The position numbers were made by a program, and so were the translations under genes. The notes under the pieces are model-generated. The model was not told the DNA's origin. It saw nothing but the letters and a program-made list of their open reading frames with translations, and searched no databases. From Planifilum fulgidum (GTDB taxonomy: Bacteria; Bacillota; Bacilli; Thermoactinomycetales; DSM-44946), in the NCBI RefSeq assembly GCF_900113175.1, contig NZ_FOOK01000001.1, positions 1 through 55,567 on the forward strand: DNA of 55,567 nucleotides, given 5' to 3'. Positions within the stretch are counted from its first letter, which is position 1. Each line of letters opens with the position of its first letter. Shown here piece by piece: positions 25,831 through 35,687 of this stretch.

Positions 25831-27168
25831 ATGAACGGTACAGGAATATTGAACGGTTCTTTGGTCAAAAAATACGTGAACATTATTCTTCCCCTTTTCA
25901 TCGGTTCCGTCTTGGCGTATCTCGACCGGCTCAACATCGCCTATGCCGCCTTGACGATGAACCAAGATCTTGGTTTTACCGCCAAGGTTTTCGGCATGGG
26001 CGCAGGCATTTTGTTCTGGGGTTACGTCTTGTTTGAGGTGCCGGGAACGCTGATCGCCCATAAATGGAGCCCGCGTAAATGGATTGCGCGAATCATGATT
26101 ACCTGGGGTCTTTCGTGTGCGCTCATGGCTTTTATCCAAAACGAGATGCAGTTCTACATACTCCGCTTTTTGATCGGTGCCGCGGAAGCAAGTTTCTATC
26201 CCGTTTGCTATGCCGTCGTCATCCCTCGCTGGTTTAACGTAAGGGAACGGCCGACGGCCATTTCCATCATGTTGACTTCGCTGTTGGTATCAAATATTAT
26301 CGGGTCTCCTTTGGCGGAAATGTTATTGGATTTGTCATGGATGGGGTTAAAAGGATGGCAAATGTTGTTTCTGATAGAGGGAGGAATCGCGTTCCTCTTC
26401 GGTTTCATCATCCCGTTCTGGCTGGCCGACTGGCCAAAAGATGTGCGTTGGTTGAGTGAAGATGAAAAGAAGGTCCTGGCTGAACAATATGAACGCGAAG
26501 ATCAAATCAAAAGCTCCGCAAAAAACTATACGGTTTGGGAAGCCCTGCGGGATAAGGAAGTCCTTAAACTCTGCCTGATATACTTCATGTGGATTACCGG
26601 TTTTTGGGGTTTCGGGTTCTGGATGCCAACGATTTTGAAATCCGTTTCCGGCTGGTCCAATGCAAGTATTGGATGGCTCATCGTTATTCCGATGACGCTT
26701 GCCTTGATCGGCTTCATCGTGAACGGCATCTCCTCTTCCCGCACAGGGGAAAAGAGATGGCATGTGGCGCTCCCCATGTTTATTGGCGCCATCGGGATGG
26801 GATGGGGATCGGTTGTCACCCACCCGATATTGAGTTTCGTGCTGGTCTGCATCACTGCCATCGGTGTGTACGTGGGCATGGGGGTTTGGTGGACATATCC
26901 GACATCGTTCCTCTCGGGAGCCGCCGCGGCAGGTGCAGTAAGTCTGATCAACTCGGTGGGCAACTTGGGCGGATGGACCGGCCCTTATTTGGTCGGATTT
27001 CTAAAAGATCTAACCGGAACCTTCACTTGGGCCTATCTTTACCTGGCTTTCTCATTGGCGGCAGCAGGGCTTTTGATCCTTACCCTGCGGAAAAAACTGC
27101 CCACAGATCATATGGCAGTCCATTCTCCTGATGGTTCAGAGCCCAAGACAGGAACGGATCAACTGTAA
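25831..27168 (+). CDS. MFS transporter, anion:cation symporter type (445 aa)
   Basis: Twelve hydrophobic segments typical of the major facilitator superfamily. The N-terminal half contains LAYLDRLNIAYAALTMNQDLG and GYVLFEVPGTLIAHKWSPRKWIARI, the hallmark of the ACS family that imports organic anions (tartrate, phthalate, hydroxyphenylacetate and similar). A central hydrophilic loop (DEKKVLAEQYEREDQIKSS) separates the halves. AAAAAGGAGG precedes the ATG. It stands alone between the sigK fragment and the ABC cluster; no catabolic partner is adjacent, so the substrate is unknown. Confidence 0.88.
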   Translation: MNGTGILNGSLVKKYVNIILPLFIGSVLAYLDRLNIAYAALTMNQDLGFTAKVFGMGAGILFWGYVLFEVPGTLIAHKWSPRKWIARIMITWGLSCALMAFIQNEMQFYILRFLIGAAEASFYPVCYAVVIPRWFNVRERPTAISIMLTSLLVSNIIGSPLAEMLLDLSWMGLKGWQMLFLIEGGIAFLFGFIIPFWLADWPKDVRWLSEDEKKVLAEQYEREDQIKSSAKNYTVWEALRDKEVLKLCLIYFMWITGFWGFGFWMPTILKSVSGWSNASIGWLIVIPMTLALIGFIVNGISSSRTGEKRWHVALPMFIGAIGMGWGSVVTHPILSFVLVCITAIGVYVGMGVWWTYPTSFLSGAAAAGAVSLINSVGNLGGWTGPYLVGFLKDLTGTFTWAYLYLAFSLAAAGLLILTLRKKLPTDHMAVHSPDGSEPKTGTDQL

Positions 27169-27180
27169 GTAAGGCGCGAA

Positions 27181-27201
27181 GACCGGGCGTTATGCCCGGT
27201 C
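27181..27201 (+). terminator. Hairpin after the MFS gene
   Basis: GACCGGGC (27181-27188) pairs with GCCCGGTC (27194-27201) across a 5-nt loop, 12 nt after the stop. No strong T-run follows. Confidence 0.5.
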
Positions 27202-27340
27202 TCCGATCATCGTTTTATGGGACAATGACCACAACAGGCATCCACCGCGCCCGTACCCTTTCCCGCCTTTTGCCTGTGCAACTGCCGAGAGACCCTCGTC
27301 GCCAGCCAGAATAGTTCAACTTAAGCCTTTCCCTCTATTT

Positions 27341-29323
27341 TCATCTGTATTGCAAGCGTATCGTTTCAACGATATTATCATCGCGAAGCCGTGACAGCGA
27401 AAACCGCATAATGATCCACGTTACGGCAATTACACCGAGTGTACACTGTACTATCGGCAACCACGGGATCGCAAAATCCAACTCCACGGGGGACGAAAAG
27501 GCCCGATATAGCAAATACGACCCGAGCATCCCAAGAGGCACTCCGATGACGAGAGATTTGACCGAACACAGTATGCTTTCAAGGGTCAACATCCGCTTCA
27601 GTCCTGCCGGCGTCATGCCGACACTGCGCAAAGCCGCAAATTCCCGGGCGCGGAAGAGTACATTGGTGGATATGGTACTGATTACATTCGTCATCCCAAT
27701 CAGTGTGAGCATGGTGATGAAACCATATATAAACACCAAGATCAAGCGGGTTATGTCACGCATTGCAAAAGGAACTTCTTCCCCGCTTTTCACATCGATA
27801 TATTCCGAGCTTCCTTCAAATGCAATCGATTCATGCAATATCTTGGTTGCGTATCCTTTAAACCCCTCCGGATCGGCTGCATTCACAAACCATGTGTAGC
27901 GCGTCGCATCAAGCCGGGGAACAATCACCATTATATTGCCTACATAGGTAGCTGCAATCTCATTCGGAACATCACGAAGATCAAGTGCACCCTCTAAGGG
28001 CAGTTCGACCACGGAATGGTCCTTTTGATTGGTTAAGAGCAACGTCTTCGGATAGGATACAAAGGGTGTGAATACGGCTTTCCCGTCACCGTTATCGCCC
28101 GGTATTCGAACATAATTTACAAGGATGTTTGAGCCGGGCGAAACACCCGCGCGTTCGCACAACTCCGCATAATTCTCAGCGTCTATCGCATATAAGGTGA
28201 TCGGGAACGAATATCCATCCCCGACAGGGACACCACCATTGGAGTCGAGAAACTCTTTCATTTTAGATGTCAGCATCTCTTTCGGAATCACTGTTTTGTA
28301 CGAGTGATCTTCATCCCGCAAATTGTCGCCCACGCCGAACACGGTCGTGTTCGGATACTCGCGAAATTTCTGGGTTACTTCGTCCGCAAGAACGCTATTT
28401 AACGTATGGTATGTCTGTTCATCGCCATCATGACCAAGCGTTCCTTTCTCCGGTCTCAAAAATTCGCCCACCACATTGGCGTTATCTACGACCGGGTAAA
28501 ACAAGCGCGTGGTCTCTTTATAGTGTTCGCCGAAATAGCCCGCGACAATAAACAGTATGATGCTCATGGTGAGCGACACAACCGTCGCCCGGAAATTTCT
28601 CCGGCTCCGTTTCAGGGACTTATAAGCAAGTGTACCTTCATAACCGAACAGCTTGCCAATGAGCCGTCCGCCACGGACATCCCTCGCCTTAATCTTAACT
28701 TCATCCGTTCCCCGTATGGCATCGATTGCGGCCATCTTTGCCGCCTTGCGAGCCGGAAGCCACGCCGACATCCATACGGTCACAAACGATAGCACCGCCG
28801 AAACAAGGATCGCCTGCCACGCAACAACAAAATCAAAGTTGACTTGGAACGTGTTTCTCTTATTCGCTGCTGCAAGGAGATGATCCATAATTTGTATGCC
28901 GACAAAATTCACGAGAAGTCCCAACGCGATTCCCAGGGGGATGCCGACAGTCGCCAGTATCAAACCTTCATGCGTGATAATCCCGGCAATTTGCTGTTTT
29001 GTCGCACCGACGCTTTTCAGTGCGCCGAACTGCTTGATACGCTCTCCGGCACTGACGCGGAAGGCGTTGGAGACAACGATAACGGTGGCGGCAATGATTA
29101 CAGAACCGACAACAGCGCTTAAACCCAAAAGTAATTCATTATACATGGAGTTGTAATAATCACTCTCGCCCAGCAGTTCCTTAAACATCAAGTCGGCGCT
29201 GGACGCAAAACCGAAAACGGCGGTTAACATCGCCGTTGACAGCACGATTCCGGCAAGCGTCCAAAAGGCGCGGTTTCGGTTTGTTTTGATTTGGCTGTAC
29301 GCCAATTTTGCGGTCAGCTTCAT
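27341..29323 (-). CDS. ABC transporter permease with two FtsX domains (660 aa)
   Basis: Membrane subunit of an ABC exporter or stress-resistance transporter. An N-terminal helix (residues about 18-38) is followed by an FtsX domain (about 58-205), which contains RIKQFGALKSVGATKQQIAG. Another helix at about 250 precedes a large extracytoplasmic domain (about 270-500). The C-terminal FtsX domain has REFAALRSVGMTPAGLKRML. The overall plan resembles BceB/MacB-type permeases for antimicrobial-peptide resistance or signalling. The start codon overlaps the ATPase gene stop by 4 nt. Confidence 0.88.
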   Translation of the reverse strand: MKLTAKLAYSQIKTNRNRAFWTLAGIVLSTAMLTAVFGFASSADLMFKELLGESDYYNSMYNELLLGLSAVVGSVIIAATVIVVSNAFRVSAGERIKQFGALKSVGATKQQIAGIITHEGLILATVGIPLGIALGLLVNFVGIQIMDHLLAAANKRNTFQVNFDFVVAWQAILVSAVLSFVTVWMSAWLPARKAAKMAAIDAIRGTDEVKIKARDVRGGRLIGKLFGYEGTLAYKSLKRSRRNFRATVVSLTMSIILFIVAGYFGEHYKETTRLFYPVVDNANVVGEFLRPEKGTLGHDGDEQTYHTLNSVLADEVTQKFREYPNTTVFGVGDNLRDEDHSYKTVIPKEMLTSKMKEFLDSNGGVPVGDGYSFPITLYAIDAENYAELCERAGVSPGSNILVNYVRIPGDNGDGKAVFTPFVSYPKTLLLTNQKDHSVVELPLEGALDLRDVPNEIAATYVGNIMVIVPRLDATRYTWFVNAADPEGFKGYATKILHESIAFEGSSEYIDVKSGEEVPFAMRDITRLILVFIYGFITMLTLIGMTNVISTISTNVLFRAREFAALRSVGMTPAGLKRMLTLESILCSVKSLVIGVPLGMLGSYLLYRAFSSPVELDFAIPWLPIVQCTLGVIAVTWIIMRFSLSRLRDDNIVETIRLQYR

Positions 29324-30003
29324 CGGCGCAACACCTCATCCCTGACGATTTGTCCATCGCTGATGGTGATAACCCGGTCGGCTTGGCGCGCGATTTTTTC
29401 ATCATGAGTGATGACAAGCAAAGTTTGATTGTATTGCTGATTGGATCGCTTCAAAAGGTCGATAACCTCTCTGCTCGATTTGCTGTCAAGATTGCCCGTC
29501 GGTTCATCGGCGAGGATGAGCGCGGGATTGTTGATCAGCGCCCTGCCGACGGCTACCCGCTGCTGCTGTCCGCCGGAAAGCTCGTTCGGCAAGTGTTTTG
29601 CCCTGTCCGTCAGCCCGATTGTTTCAAGTATGGTCCGCAATTTGTCGGGATCCGGCTTGCGATTGTCCAATAGACACGGCAGCATGATATTTTCTTGCAC
29701 AGTCAGAGTCGGAATGAGATTGTAGAACTGATAGATAATTCCTATTTTTCGGCGGCGAAAAATCGCCAGTTCGCTTTCATTCAGCTTGAATATTTCCACT
29801 CCATCAACTACGACGCTGCCGGACGTGGGACGGTCAACTCCACCGATTAAATGCATAAGGGTTGATTTGCCTGAGCCGGACGCACCCACGACCGCGACAA
29901 ATTCCCCCTTCTCCACGCTGAAACTCACGCCGTTCAAAGCCATAACGGTTGTGTTGTCTTTGCCATACGTCTTTACCAGGTCTTTGACTTGTAAAATCGT
30001 CAT
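29320..30003 (-). CDS. ABC transporter ATP-binding protein (227 aa)
   Basis: MacB/LolD/BceA-type ATPase that powers the adjacent FtsX permease. Walker A is [17 protein letters not shown] (about residue 37), the signature is [15 protein letters not shown], Walker B is [17 protein letters not shown] and the switch His lies in [11 protein letters not shown]. The start at 30003 (MTILQVKDL) has GGGGAG 9 nt upstream; the 11-codon extension is not needed. It has its own leader, because a terminator after the kinase gene separates it from the two-component system. Confidence 0.93.
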   Translation of the reverse strand: MTILQVKDLVKTYGKDNTTVMALNGVSFSVEKGEFVAVVGASGSGKSTLMHLIGGVDRPTSGSVVVDGVEIFKLNESELAIFRRRKIGIIYQFYNLIPTLTVQENIMLPCLLDNRKPDPDKLRTILETIGLTDRAKHLPNELSGGQQQRVAVGRALINNPALILADEPTGNLDSKSSREVIDLLKRSNQQYNQTLLVITHDEKIARQADRVITISDGQIVRDEVLRR

Positions 30004-30214
30004 TAGTTGACACTCCCCATTTTTTGTTATCAACATACCTTTCCAAGCTCGTTCCCGGTTGGCTCAATGGGTTACTGCCTCCTGGCGTTTATTCTGCTTC
30101 TCCGCATCGCCAAAGCAGGGAATATAACGCATGTTTTGGTTTACCGCTGTTGCGATTATGGCAAAGCAATCTGTATTTTTCCTGTAGACAACCTGTAGTT
30201 TCTCTGCATGCAAA
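30004..30214 (-). promoter_or_regulatory. Leader/promoter region of the ABC operon
   Basis: This non-coding interval lies between the terminator after the kinase gene and the ATPase start. Transcription of the ABC pair must begin here if the terminator is efficient. I could not pick a convincing -35/-10 pair. It is the obvious place for response-regulator binding sites. Confidence 0.45.
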
Positions 30215-30245
30215 CAAAAAAACCGGCAGGAATCGTCCTGTCGGT
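30215..30245 (-). terminator. Terminator of the two-component operon
   Basis: A 10-bp stem with one G-T pair (30222-30231 with 30236-30245, tetraloop ATCG) is followed on the minus strand by seven T (the A-run at 30215-30221). It lies 60 nt after the kinase stop. Confidence 0.85.
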
Positions 30246-30307
30246 CAAATCAATCAATGATGGGCGGTTGCATCCAGATTTACGAATTGTATTCTCTCTT
30301 ATGCTGC

Positions 30308-31648
30308 TTAAGCCCGCGGCAAGTCCATCCAAAACAAAACACCGTCTGTGGTGTTTTCCAAAGCAAAAGCAATATCCATCGCTTCCAATGTTTTCTTGAC
30401 AATGGTCAATCCCAAGCCACTCCGACCGCCTTTTCGGCTTCGCGCTTTATCCACGCGGTAGAACGGATCAAACAGCTTCGGCAAGATCTCATCGTCAATC
30501 CTCGCCCCTGTGTTCAAAATGCAAAGGCGATATTGATCAGCCGCAATTTCGCTCCATATCCGAATCTCTCCTCCTTCGGGCGTATTTTGCACCGCGTTCA
30601 ATATGACGTTGGACAGCGCCTTCCGGAGCATTTTGGGATCGGCAAGACAGATTTGTCCGTCAGGAATGTCCGTCACGATGCGCTGGCCGTTTGCTTCGCA
30701 CAAGGTCTGAAAGTCGGGCAGCATTTCGGCGACGGCATGCCGGATGTCCAGTTTCTCAGACATAAGCGAAATTTTCCCATCATTCAGACGTACAATCTCC
30801 ATGATCTCTGAAATCGTTTTGCTCTGTGCATCCATCATCTTCAAGCATTCGCGCAGATATTTGGGGTGGTCTTTGTAATCGCCTATATTTTCAAGCATTC
30901 CTTCAAGCAAGACCCTTGTGGCCGAGATAGGCGTTTTTAATTCATGAGAAGCCGCCGAGAAGAAGTAGCGCTGGGTTTCCTCCAGCTCACGCACTTTCAA
31001 AATCTCATTCTCTAATTGGGAAATGGTCTCCTTCAGCTTGCTGTACATGGCATAAACGTCACGGGCTAAAGCGCCGAGTTCATCATTGCGCTCCGGCAGG
31101 GGCGGTACTTCTTCGAGATTGGTCATCTTATTCGTGGCATCCGCCAGATGTTTGATGGGTTTTGTCATCTGCCGAGCAAAGACCAACGCGCAAATGACGC
31201 AGACGACAAACATGGCGGACAACACTACAAGCGCTTCTGCAATCCACTTGTCATAATTCAACTCAAAAATGTCATTTTTCAGCGCATAAAGCAAATAGTC
31301 ATTGTCCAGACGCAACATGATTGAGCTGCTGTATGGTGGTTCGCCGGTCTCAATGCCGGATGCGTGGGCTTCAGGTGTCGCGTAAACCACGTGTCCGTCT
31401 TTATCCTTGATGTAGAATTGCATGGATTGATTCTTTTCGTAGAACTGCCTCGCCACTTCGGTGATGTCATCTTCCCCCCGCGACTGAATGACAATGCCCT
31501 GATAGGTGTTGATAATTTCCTGTGAGCGAAGATGTGAGTAGTAGGTCATAATCCGAGCCAAAAACATGGTTACCGTCACACCAACCAACAAGATCGAAAA
31601 TATGATTGTGTAAATGAATACCTTGACAAAGATTCCGCTTCTCTTCAT
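30308..31648 (-). CDS. Sensor histidine kinase (446 aa)
   Basis: Membrane kinase with helices at about residues 8-30 and 130-155 enclosing a 100-residue extracytoplasmic sensor. A HAMP linker (RQMTKPIKHLADATNKM), a HisKA domain with FFSAASHELKTPISATRVL (phospho-acceptor His) and an HATPase domain (NVILNAVQNTPEGG; KGGRSGLGLTIVKK) follow. The start at 31648 (MKRSGIF) overlaps the regulator stop by 4 nt. The classic sensor domain differs from the short intramembrane BceS type even though an FtsX ABC pair is adjacent; it is closer to VanS/PhoR-like kinases. Confidence 0.92.
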   Translation of the reverse strand: MKRSGIFVKVFIYTIIFSILLVGVTVTMFLARIMTYYSHLRSQEIINTYQGIVIQSRGEDDITEVARQFYEKNQSMQFYIKDKDGHVVYATPEAHASGIETGEPPYSSSIMLRLDNDYLLYALKNDIFELNYDKWIAEALVVLSAMFVVCVICALVFARQMTKPIKHLADATNKMTNLEEVPPLPERNDELGALARDVYAMYSKLKETISQLENEILKVRELEETQRYFFSAASHELKTPISATRVLLEGMLENIGDYKDHPKYLRECLKMMDAQSKTISEIMEIVRLNDGKISLMSEKLDIRHAVAEMLPDFQTLCEANGQRIVTDIPDGQICLADPKMLRKALSNVILNAVQNTPEGGEIRIWSEIAADQYRLCILNTGARIDDEILPKLFDPFYRVDKARSRKGGRSGLGLTIVKKTLEAMDIAFALENTTDGVLFWMDLPRA

Positions 31649-32310
31649 TCCGTTTCTTCCTCCCACCGGTAACCTACACCGCGAATGGTCTTGATGGGAT
31701 TGTTGGGCAGTTTCGCTCGCAGGTTTTTGATGTGGGTATGCACAATGCTCACATCACCATCAAAATCATAGCCCCACACTCGGGATAGGATCATTTCATG
31801 GGATAGTGTTCTGCCCCTGTTTTGCGCCAAAAGCAAAAGGATTTCATATTCTTTAAGCGTCAAGGGAAGCTCTTTGTCATCATAAACCGCCATGTAGTCT
31901 TCCGGAAAAAGCGTTAGCTTACCGCAACGAATCTCCTTTGCCAACGCACCGCTTCGCCGAAGAAGGGCTTCGACGCGTTTCAGCAGAATCTGAATTTTGA
32001 ACGGCTTCGTCACATAATCATCCGCTTCCGAGTCAAACGCCTTGATTTGATTCTCGTCATCGGAAAGAGCGGTCAACATCAGAATAGGGATATTGCTCAA
32101 CTTGCGGAACTCCCGCAAAAGCTCATGCCCGTTCATTCCCGGCAGCATGATGTCGAGAATGACCAGCTGATAGGTGTTTTCGTAAAACTTGGTGTACGCT
32201 TCGTCGCCGTCCAGGCAGGCATCCACCTTATATCCCGCCTCCGATAAAAAGGCCTTGACGGTGTTGCAGATATGCTCATCGTCCTCGACTAGCAAAATTC
32301 GAATCGTCAT
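31645..32310 (-). CDS. OmpR-family response regulator (221 aa)
   Basis: N-terminal receiver domain (ILLVEDDEHICNTVKAFL; phospho-acceptor Asp in LVILDIMLPGMNG; conserved Lys in DDYVTKPF) and C-terminal winged helix ending HIKNLRAKLPNNPIKTIRGVGYRWE. The start at 32310 (MTIRILLVEDD) has GGAGGG upstream; the long in-frame extension is rejected because it runs through a Leu/Phe-rich non-conserved stretch. It is first in the operon with the kinase and probably controls the downstream ABC pair. Confidence 0.93.
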   Translation of the reverse strand: MTIRILLVEDDEHICNTVKAFLSEAGYKVDACLDGDEAYTKFYENTYQLVILDIMLPGMNGHELLREFRKLSNIPILMLTALSDDENQIKAFDSEADDYVTKPFKIQILLKRVEALLRRSGALAKEIRCGKLTLFPEDYMAVYDDKELPLTLKEYEILLLLAQNRGRTLSHEMILSRVWGYDFDGDVSIVHTHIKNLRAKLPNNPIKTIRGVGYRWEEETE

Positions 32311-32846
32311 CCATTTCCCTCCGCCAAAAAGATAACAAAAAGGATAACACAGCAATCTGTATATTCCCTGAAGAGCTTCAGGGTTTTTATGTTCGGATTT
32401 CTCCCGCTGGCGAGCGGATTTTTCCGCGATTTTTGGATTCGACCATATACGGCTAAATCGTATCACACCGAGATTTTGCTTTCCTTGGAAAAGAATTGAA
32501 ACAACTGGCATTGCTCTGCACTGCGTCAAAATGAATAAACCTCCCCAACACAATGGGGAGGTTTATCCGGATAGCCCGAAAGCATAGGTAACCTTTTGTT
32601 CCGTTGTGTCTGTTTCAATTCCTGATGACTACAACCAGCTTTATCAGAAACGCTGCACAACTTTCTCAGAGACTTCTGCGAATAAGCGATTTGGTTCACC
32701 GCACGAGCACAAACATCAGGCAATGAGGTGCCCCTGATTCAAGGATTTTGTTAACCTCTTTCGCAAGAAAGAGAGAAAGACATATGCGTTGGAAATTGCT
32801 TCATGACCCGGGTATGAACCGGCAAACAATCCCGTGTAGGGCTTTT
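32311..32846. other. Intergenic region with a strong inverted repeat
   Basis: About 540 nt without a gene between the oxidoreductase and the regulator. It holds a 13-bp perfect stem (32535-32547 with 32554-32566). That could end the oxidoreductase transcript, although the tail on the minus strand (ATTCATTTTG) is weak. The regulator promoter must lie between this hairpin and 32320. Confidence 0.5.
32535..32566 (-). terminator. 13-bp hairpin, likely terminator
   Basis: The arms 32535-32547 and 32554-32566 (ATAAACCTCCCCA and its complement) are perfectly paired with a 6-nt loop. The minus-strand tail is ATTCATTTTG. Confidence 0.55.
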
Positions 32847-34136
32847 TTATTTCCGCGGTAACCTTTCAGGCATCTGATGTTCCAACCGCCGGACGAACGC
32901 TTCCAGTTCCACCACCTGTCCGCCGTTCAGGCGGGATTCCTCCGCGGCAAAGGCCATCATGTGGCTGTGGAGCGACTCCCGGGCGGATGTGAGGCTCTCC
33001 GTCTTGTCGTGACGGCGCAAATCCCGTAAAAACTGGCGAATGATCCCTAAATCTCCTCCCCCGTGTTGAGCATTTGCTGCATTCACTCGAACTTCCATCC
33101 GGTTCTGTGTTACGAAGTCGTAGACGGTAAAACGCTGTTCAATGAGGTTTCCCCGAATCTCTCCCCGGGTGCCCATGATTTGCACCGTCCGGGTGTTGTC
33201 ATGGGTGAAACCGCACATGCTGAAAACCGCCGTGGCGCCGCCTTCAAACTCCAGGCTGACCACCTGATGATCGACCACGTCGTTGTCGCTCCGGTAGACA
33301 CACCGCCCATAGGGACCTCGCCGCAAGGCCTTCAGGATTCCCTCGTTCGTCAAATCCTCGGTGATCTTGGGAGCCCATTCCTCCCTGCCCTCTTCCAAAT
33401 AAAAACGCGGTGCGCAATAGGGGCATTCGTGCTCCGCGGGACAGCCGTCCAGGCAGTAGTCCGGGGCGCCAGCCGGGGCATGCTCTTCCCTGAAATGCAT
33501 CAGGGAACCGAAGGAACTGATTCGGAGGCAGGGAGCTCCCACAATCCACGCAAGAAGATCCATATCATGGCAGGATTTGGCCAGAATCATGGGGCTGGAG
33601 GTGTCCTTTCTTCTCCAATTGCCCCGAACAAAGCTGTGAGCCATATGATGGTAGTTGACGTTTTCGTTCAACTGGACGGAAACGACTTCCCCGATTTTTC
33701 CTTCATCGATCAACTCCTTGATCGCCGACCAAAAGGGAGTGTAACGCAATACGTGACAAATCGTGAGAAAGCGTCCCTTTTCCTTCGCTTTCCGGATCAT
33801 CGCGATGCATTCCGCGGGATCGGGAGACATCGGCTTTTCCAACAAGACGTGATAGCCTTGTTCCAGCGCCCGAACCGTCGGCTGGTAGTGCATCCGGTCC
33901 TGGGTACAGATGATCGCGATATCCGCCATCCGGGGTTGTTTCAGCAGATCTTCCCAACGGGAAAAACATGCTCCATCTTCAAGGCCGTACATCTTCTGAA
34001 ATTGTTCCCGCCGCTTCGGGTTGATCTCCGCAACGCCCACAATTTTCAGCTCATGAGGAAATTTCAAGGCATAGGGAGCATAGGCCCGCATCCCCCGGTC
34101 TCCCGCCCCGATGACCACCGCAGACAACGTTTTCAT
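32847..34136 (-). CDS. Gfo/Idh/MocA family oxidoreductase (429 aa)
   Basis: NAD(P)-dependent sugar or inositol-type dehydrogenase. The Rossmann loop is VVIGAGDRGMRAYAPYA (residues about 6-22), the conserved Lys-Pro is in HVLLEKPMS (about 95-103), and the C-terminal domain carries AKSCHDMDLLAWIVG. An insertion holds four Cys in C-x3-C-x5-C-x2-C (YCLDGCPAEHECPYC), a likely metal site seen in a subset of the family. The start at 34136 is chosen because AAGGAG lies 9 nt ahead; that site overlaps an upstream ATG. No sugar transporter or isomerase is adjacent, so the substrate is unknown. Confidence 0.88.
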   Translation of the reverse strand: MKTLSAVVIGAGDRGMRAYAPYALKFPHELKIVGVAEINPKRREQFQKMYGLEDGACFSRWEDLLKQPRMADIAIICTQDRMHYQPTVRALEQGYHVLLEKPMSPDPAECIAMIRKAKEKGRFLTICHVLRYTPFWSAIKELIDEGKIGEVVSVQLNENVNYHHMAHSFVRGNWRRKDTSSPMILAKSCHDMDLLAWIVGAPCLRISSFGSLMHFREEHAPAGAPDYCLDGCPAEHECPYCAPRFYLEEGREEWAPKITEDLTNEGILKALRRGPYGRCVYRSDNDVVDHQVVSLEFEGGATAVFSMCGFTHDNTRTVQIMGTRGEIRGNLIEQRFTVYDFVTQNRMEVRVNAANAQHGGGDLGIIRQFLRDLRRHDKTESLTSARESLHSHMMAFAAEESRLNGGQVVELEAFVRRLEHQMPERLPRK

Positions 34137-34886
34137 CGTCCCCATCTCCTTCACTTCCGGCCGCGATTTCAGTTTTTAAACAAAGTACCCATTTTTCTGT
34201 CGGCAAAAAATCTTTAGGCGCCTGAATTTCCCCGGAACCCCACCGAAAAATTTAGCATCAAAAACCGGGAAAACCCAGCATGGGCTTCCCGTTCCCCATA
34301 GACAGGCTTTCTCGAGGAATGGGCCGCCATCACCGCACAGATGACGCCGCATCAGGTTATGGAACAGATCGACGAACCCATGGAATGCCTCCCGGCGGAT
34401 TCCCTTGATTTACGCCCCTCCACTTTCCCGTGTCTCCGAACACCTTCCGGGTCTCACCGATGGCGTTCGGAAATCCCACAAACCCGACCGGGGCTTGCGG
34501 CTTGGGCGGCTTGCCCCATTCCCGCAAGTGGGCCGAATCAATTGAAGCGGGCCGCCTGCGGCGGCCCGACCAAAACCAAAAAAGGGGAGCAGGTAACATG
34601 TTCCTGCATCATTCATCATATTCCACTGATCCCCCGGAATCAAGACTTTTCTGTATGCTTTGCAAACCGCTATCAAACGCGGCGGGAAACGATCCGAGAA
34701 AAAGGGTGATCCGCTTGTCCATCTCTTATCCAGGAATCGGTCTGCCAATTCCAAAATCACGTTTCCGCATCCCATCGGTTTCGGCGAAGACGGTCAAAAA
34801 CGGGAGTGTCGCCAACCTCCGGGATCTTTTTCCCACTTACGTCGACATTTTCAAACGCCATCTATGGACTGACCGCAATCGGCTCC
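34137..34886. other. Gene-free stretch with a GC-rich hairpin
   Basis: About 750 nt with no frame that looks coding. It contains a 9-bp stem (34548-34556 with 34560-34568, loop TGC) without a T-run on either side. It includes the oxidoreductase promoter region. It may hold the remains of a lost gene, but I could not identify one. Confidence 0.4.
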
Positions 34887-35687
34887 TCATGGAAGCGATT
34901 CGCAGGCGATGCCATCCCGGTCCGGATCCAGGCGGTGGGGATCCTTTTCCGGTCCCCCTGCGGCTTCATAAAATGCCTGCGCTTCTTTCTGGGAGTCAAA
35001 GTCTGAACAGTCTCGATCCGGGCCTTCGGGATCATAGGGGACATGATAGGTTCTTCCGTTACGCACCACGGTGTGCATCGCCTTCTTCGCGCCTTCATTC
35101 CCCTTGCACCACTTTTCCGGTTTGTACCCATCCCGCGCAACATACCCGGCGCATTCCCAAATCCCCAGCCTCCGCTCCCTCGCAAATTTCTCCGCTTCCT
35201 TGAAGGCTTCGAGGTGACGGCGGGAGTCGTAGACATACCCCACCCTGGCCAATCCCCTTTTCAGCAGTTCCTCCTGAACGTTCACACCGTCGGCAAAAAC
35301 ATAGGCCAGCACCCGCTGGTACTTGTCCCGCTTCTCCACATCATACTGCAAAGTAATCCGGTCCGCTTCCTCCAACATCTTTTGAGTGAATGCGGCTGCC
35401 TGCGCTCCCTTCGGCTGTTCTCCCCACTTCGGATGTTTGGTTTCCGGCGTGTCTACAAGAAGGAAGCGGACGGTTTCCACCTTCCCCTTTATCTTCACCT
35501 TGGCGGTGTCCCCGTCCACAGGCGCCACAAACTCCACCTCTTCCGCATCCCCGGGCTCCTTCACCAATTGGGTTTTTTCCGTCGCCGAGTTGCTGAGATC
35601 ATCATTCGCCCCTCCTGCCTCCGGATTTGTCGCACATCCGGCGGACAACACGACAAAAACCAAAAAGAGAATCCAACACCTTCTCAT
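34887..35687 (-). CDS. Thermonuclease-like lipoprotein with excalibur domain (266 aa)
   Basis: Predicted extracellular lipoprotein. The N-terminus is MRRCWILFLVFVVLSAGC, with a lipobox (LSAGC) placing the lipidated Cys at residue 18. Residues about 50-190 are a staphylococcal-nuclease domain with active-site elements VRFLLVDTPETKHP (Arg, Asp, Glu) and DKYQRVLAYVF (Arg). The C-terminus is an excalibur calcium-binding motif, DCSDFDSQKEAQAFYE with DPDRDGIACE. The start at 35687 gives a proper signal peptide with GGAGTGGAGAG upstream; the longer in-frame form masks it. It probably degrades extracellular nucleic acid, like B. subtilis YncB. Confidence 0.9.
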   Translation of the reverse strand: MRRCWILFLVFVVLSAGCATNPEAGGANDDLSNSATEKTQLVKEPGDAEEVEFVAPVDGDTAKVKIKGKVETVRFLLVDTPETKHPKWGEQPKGAQAAAFTQKMLEEADRITLQYDVEKRDKYQRVLAYVFADGVNVQEELLKRGLARVGYVYDSRRHLEAFKEAEKFARERRLGIWECAGYVARDGYKPEKWCKGNEGAKKAMHTVVRNGRTYHVPYDPEGPDRDCSDFDSQKEAQAFYEAAGGPEKDPHRLDPDRDGIACESLP

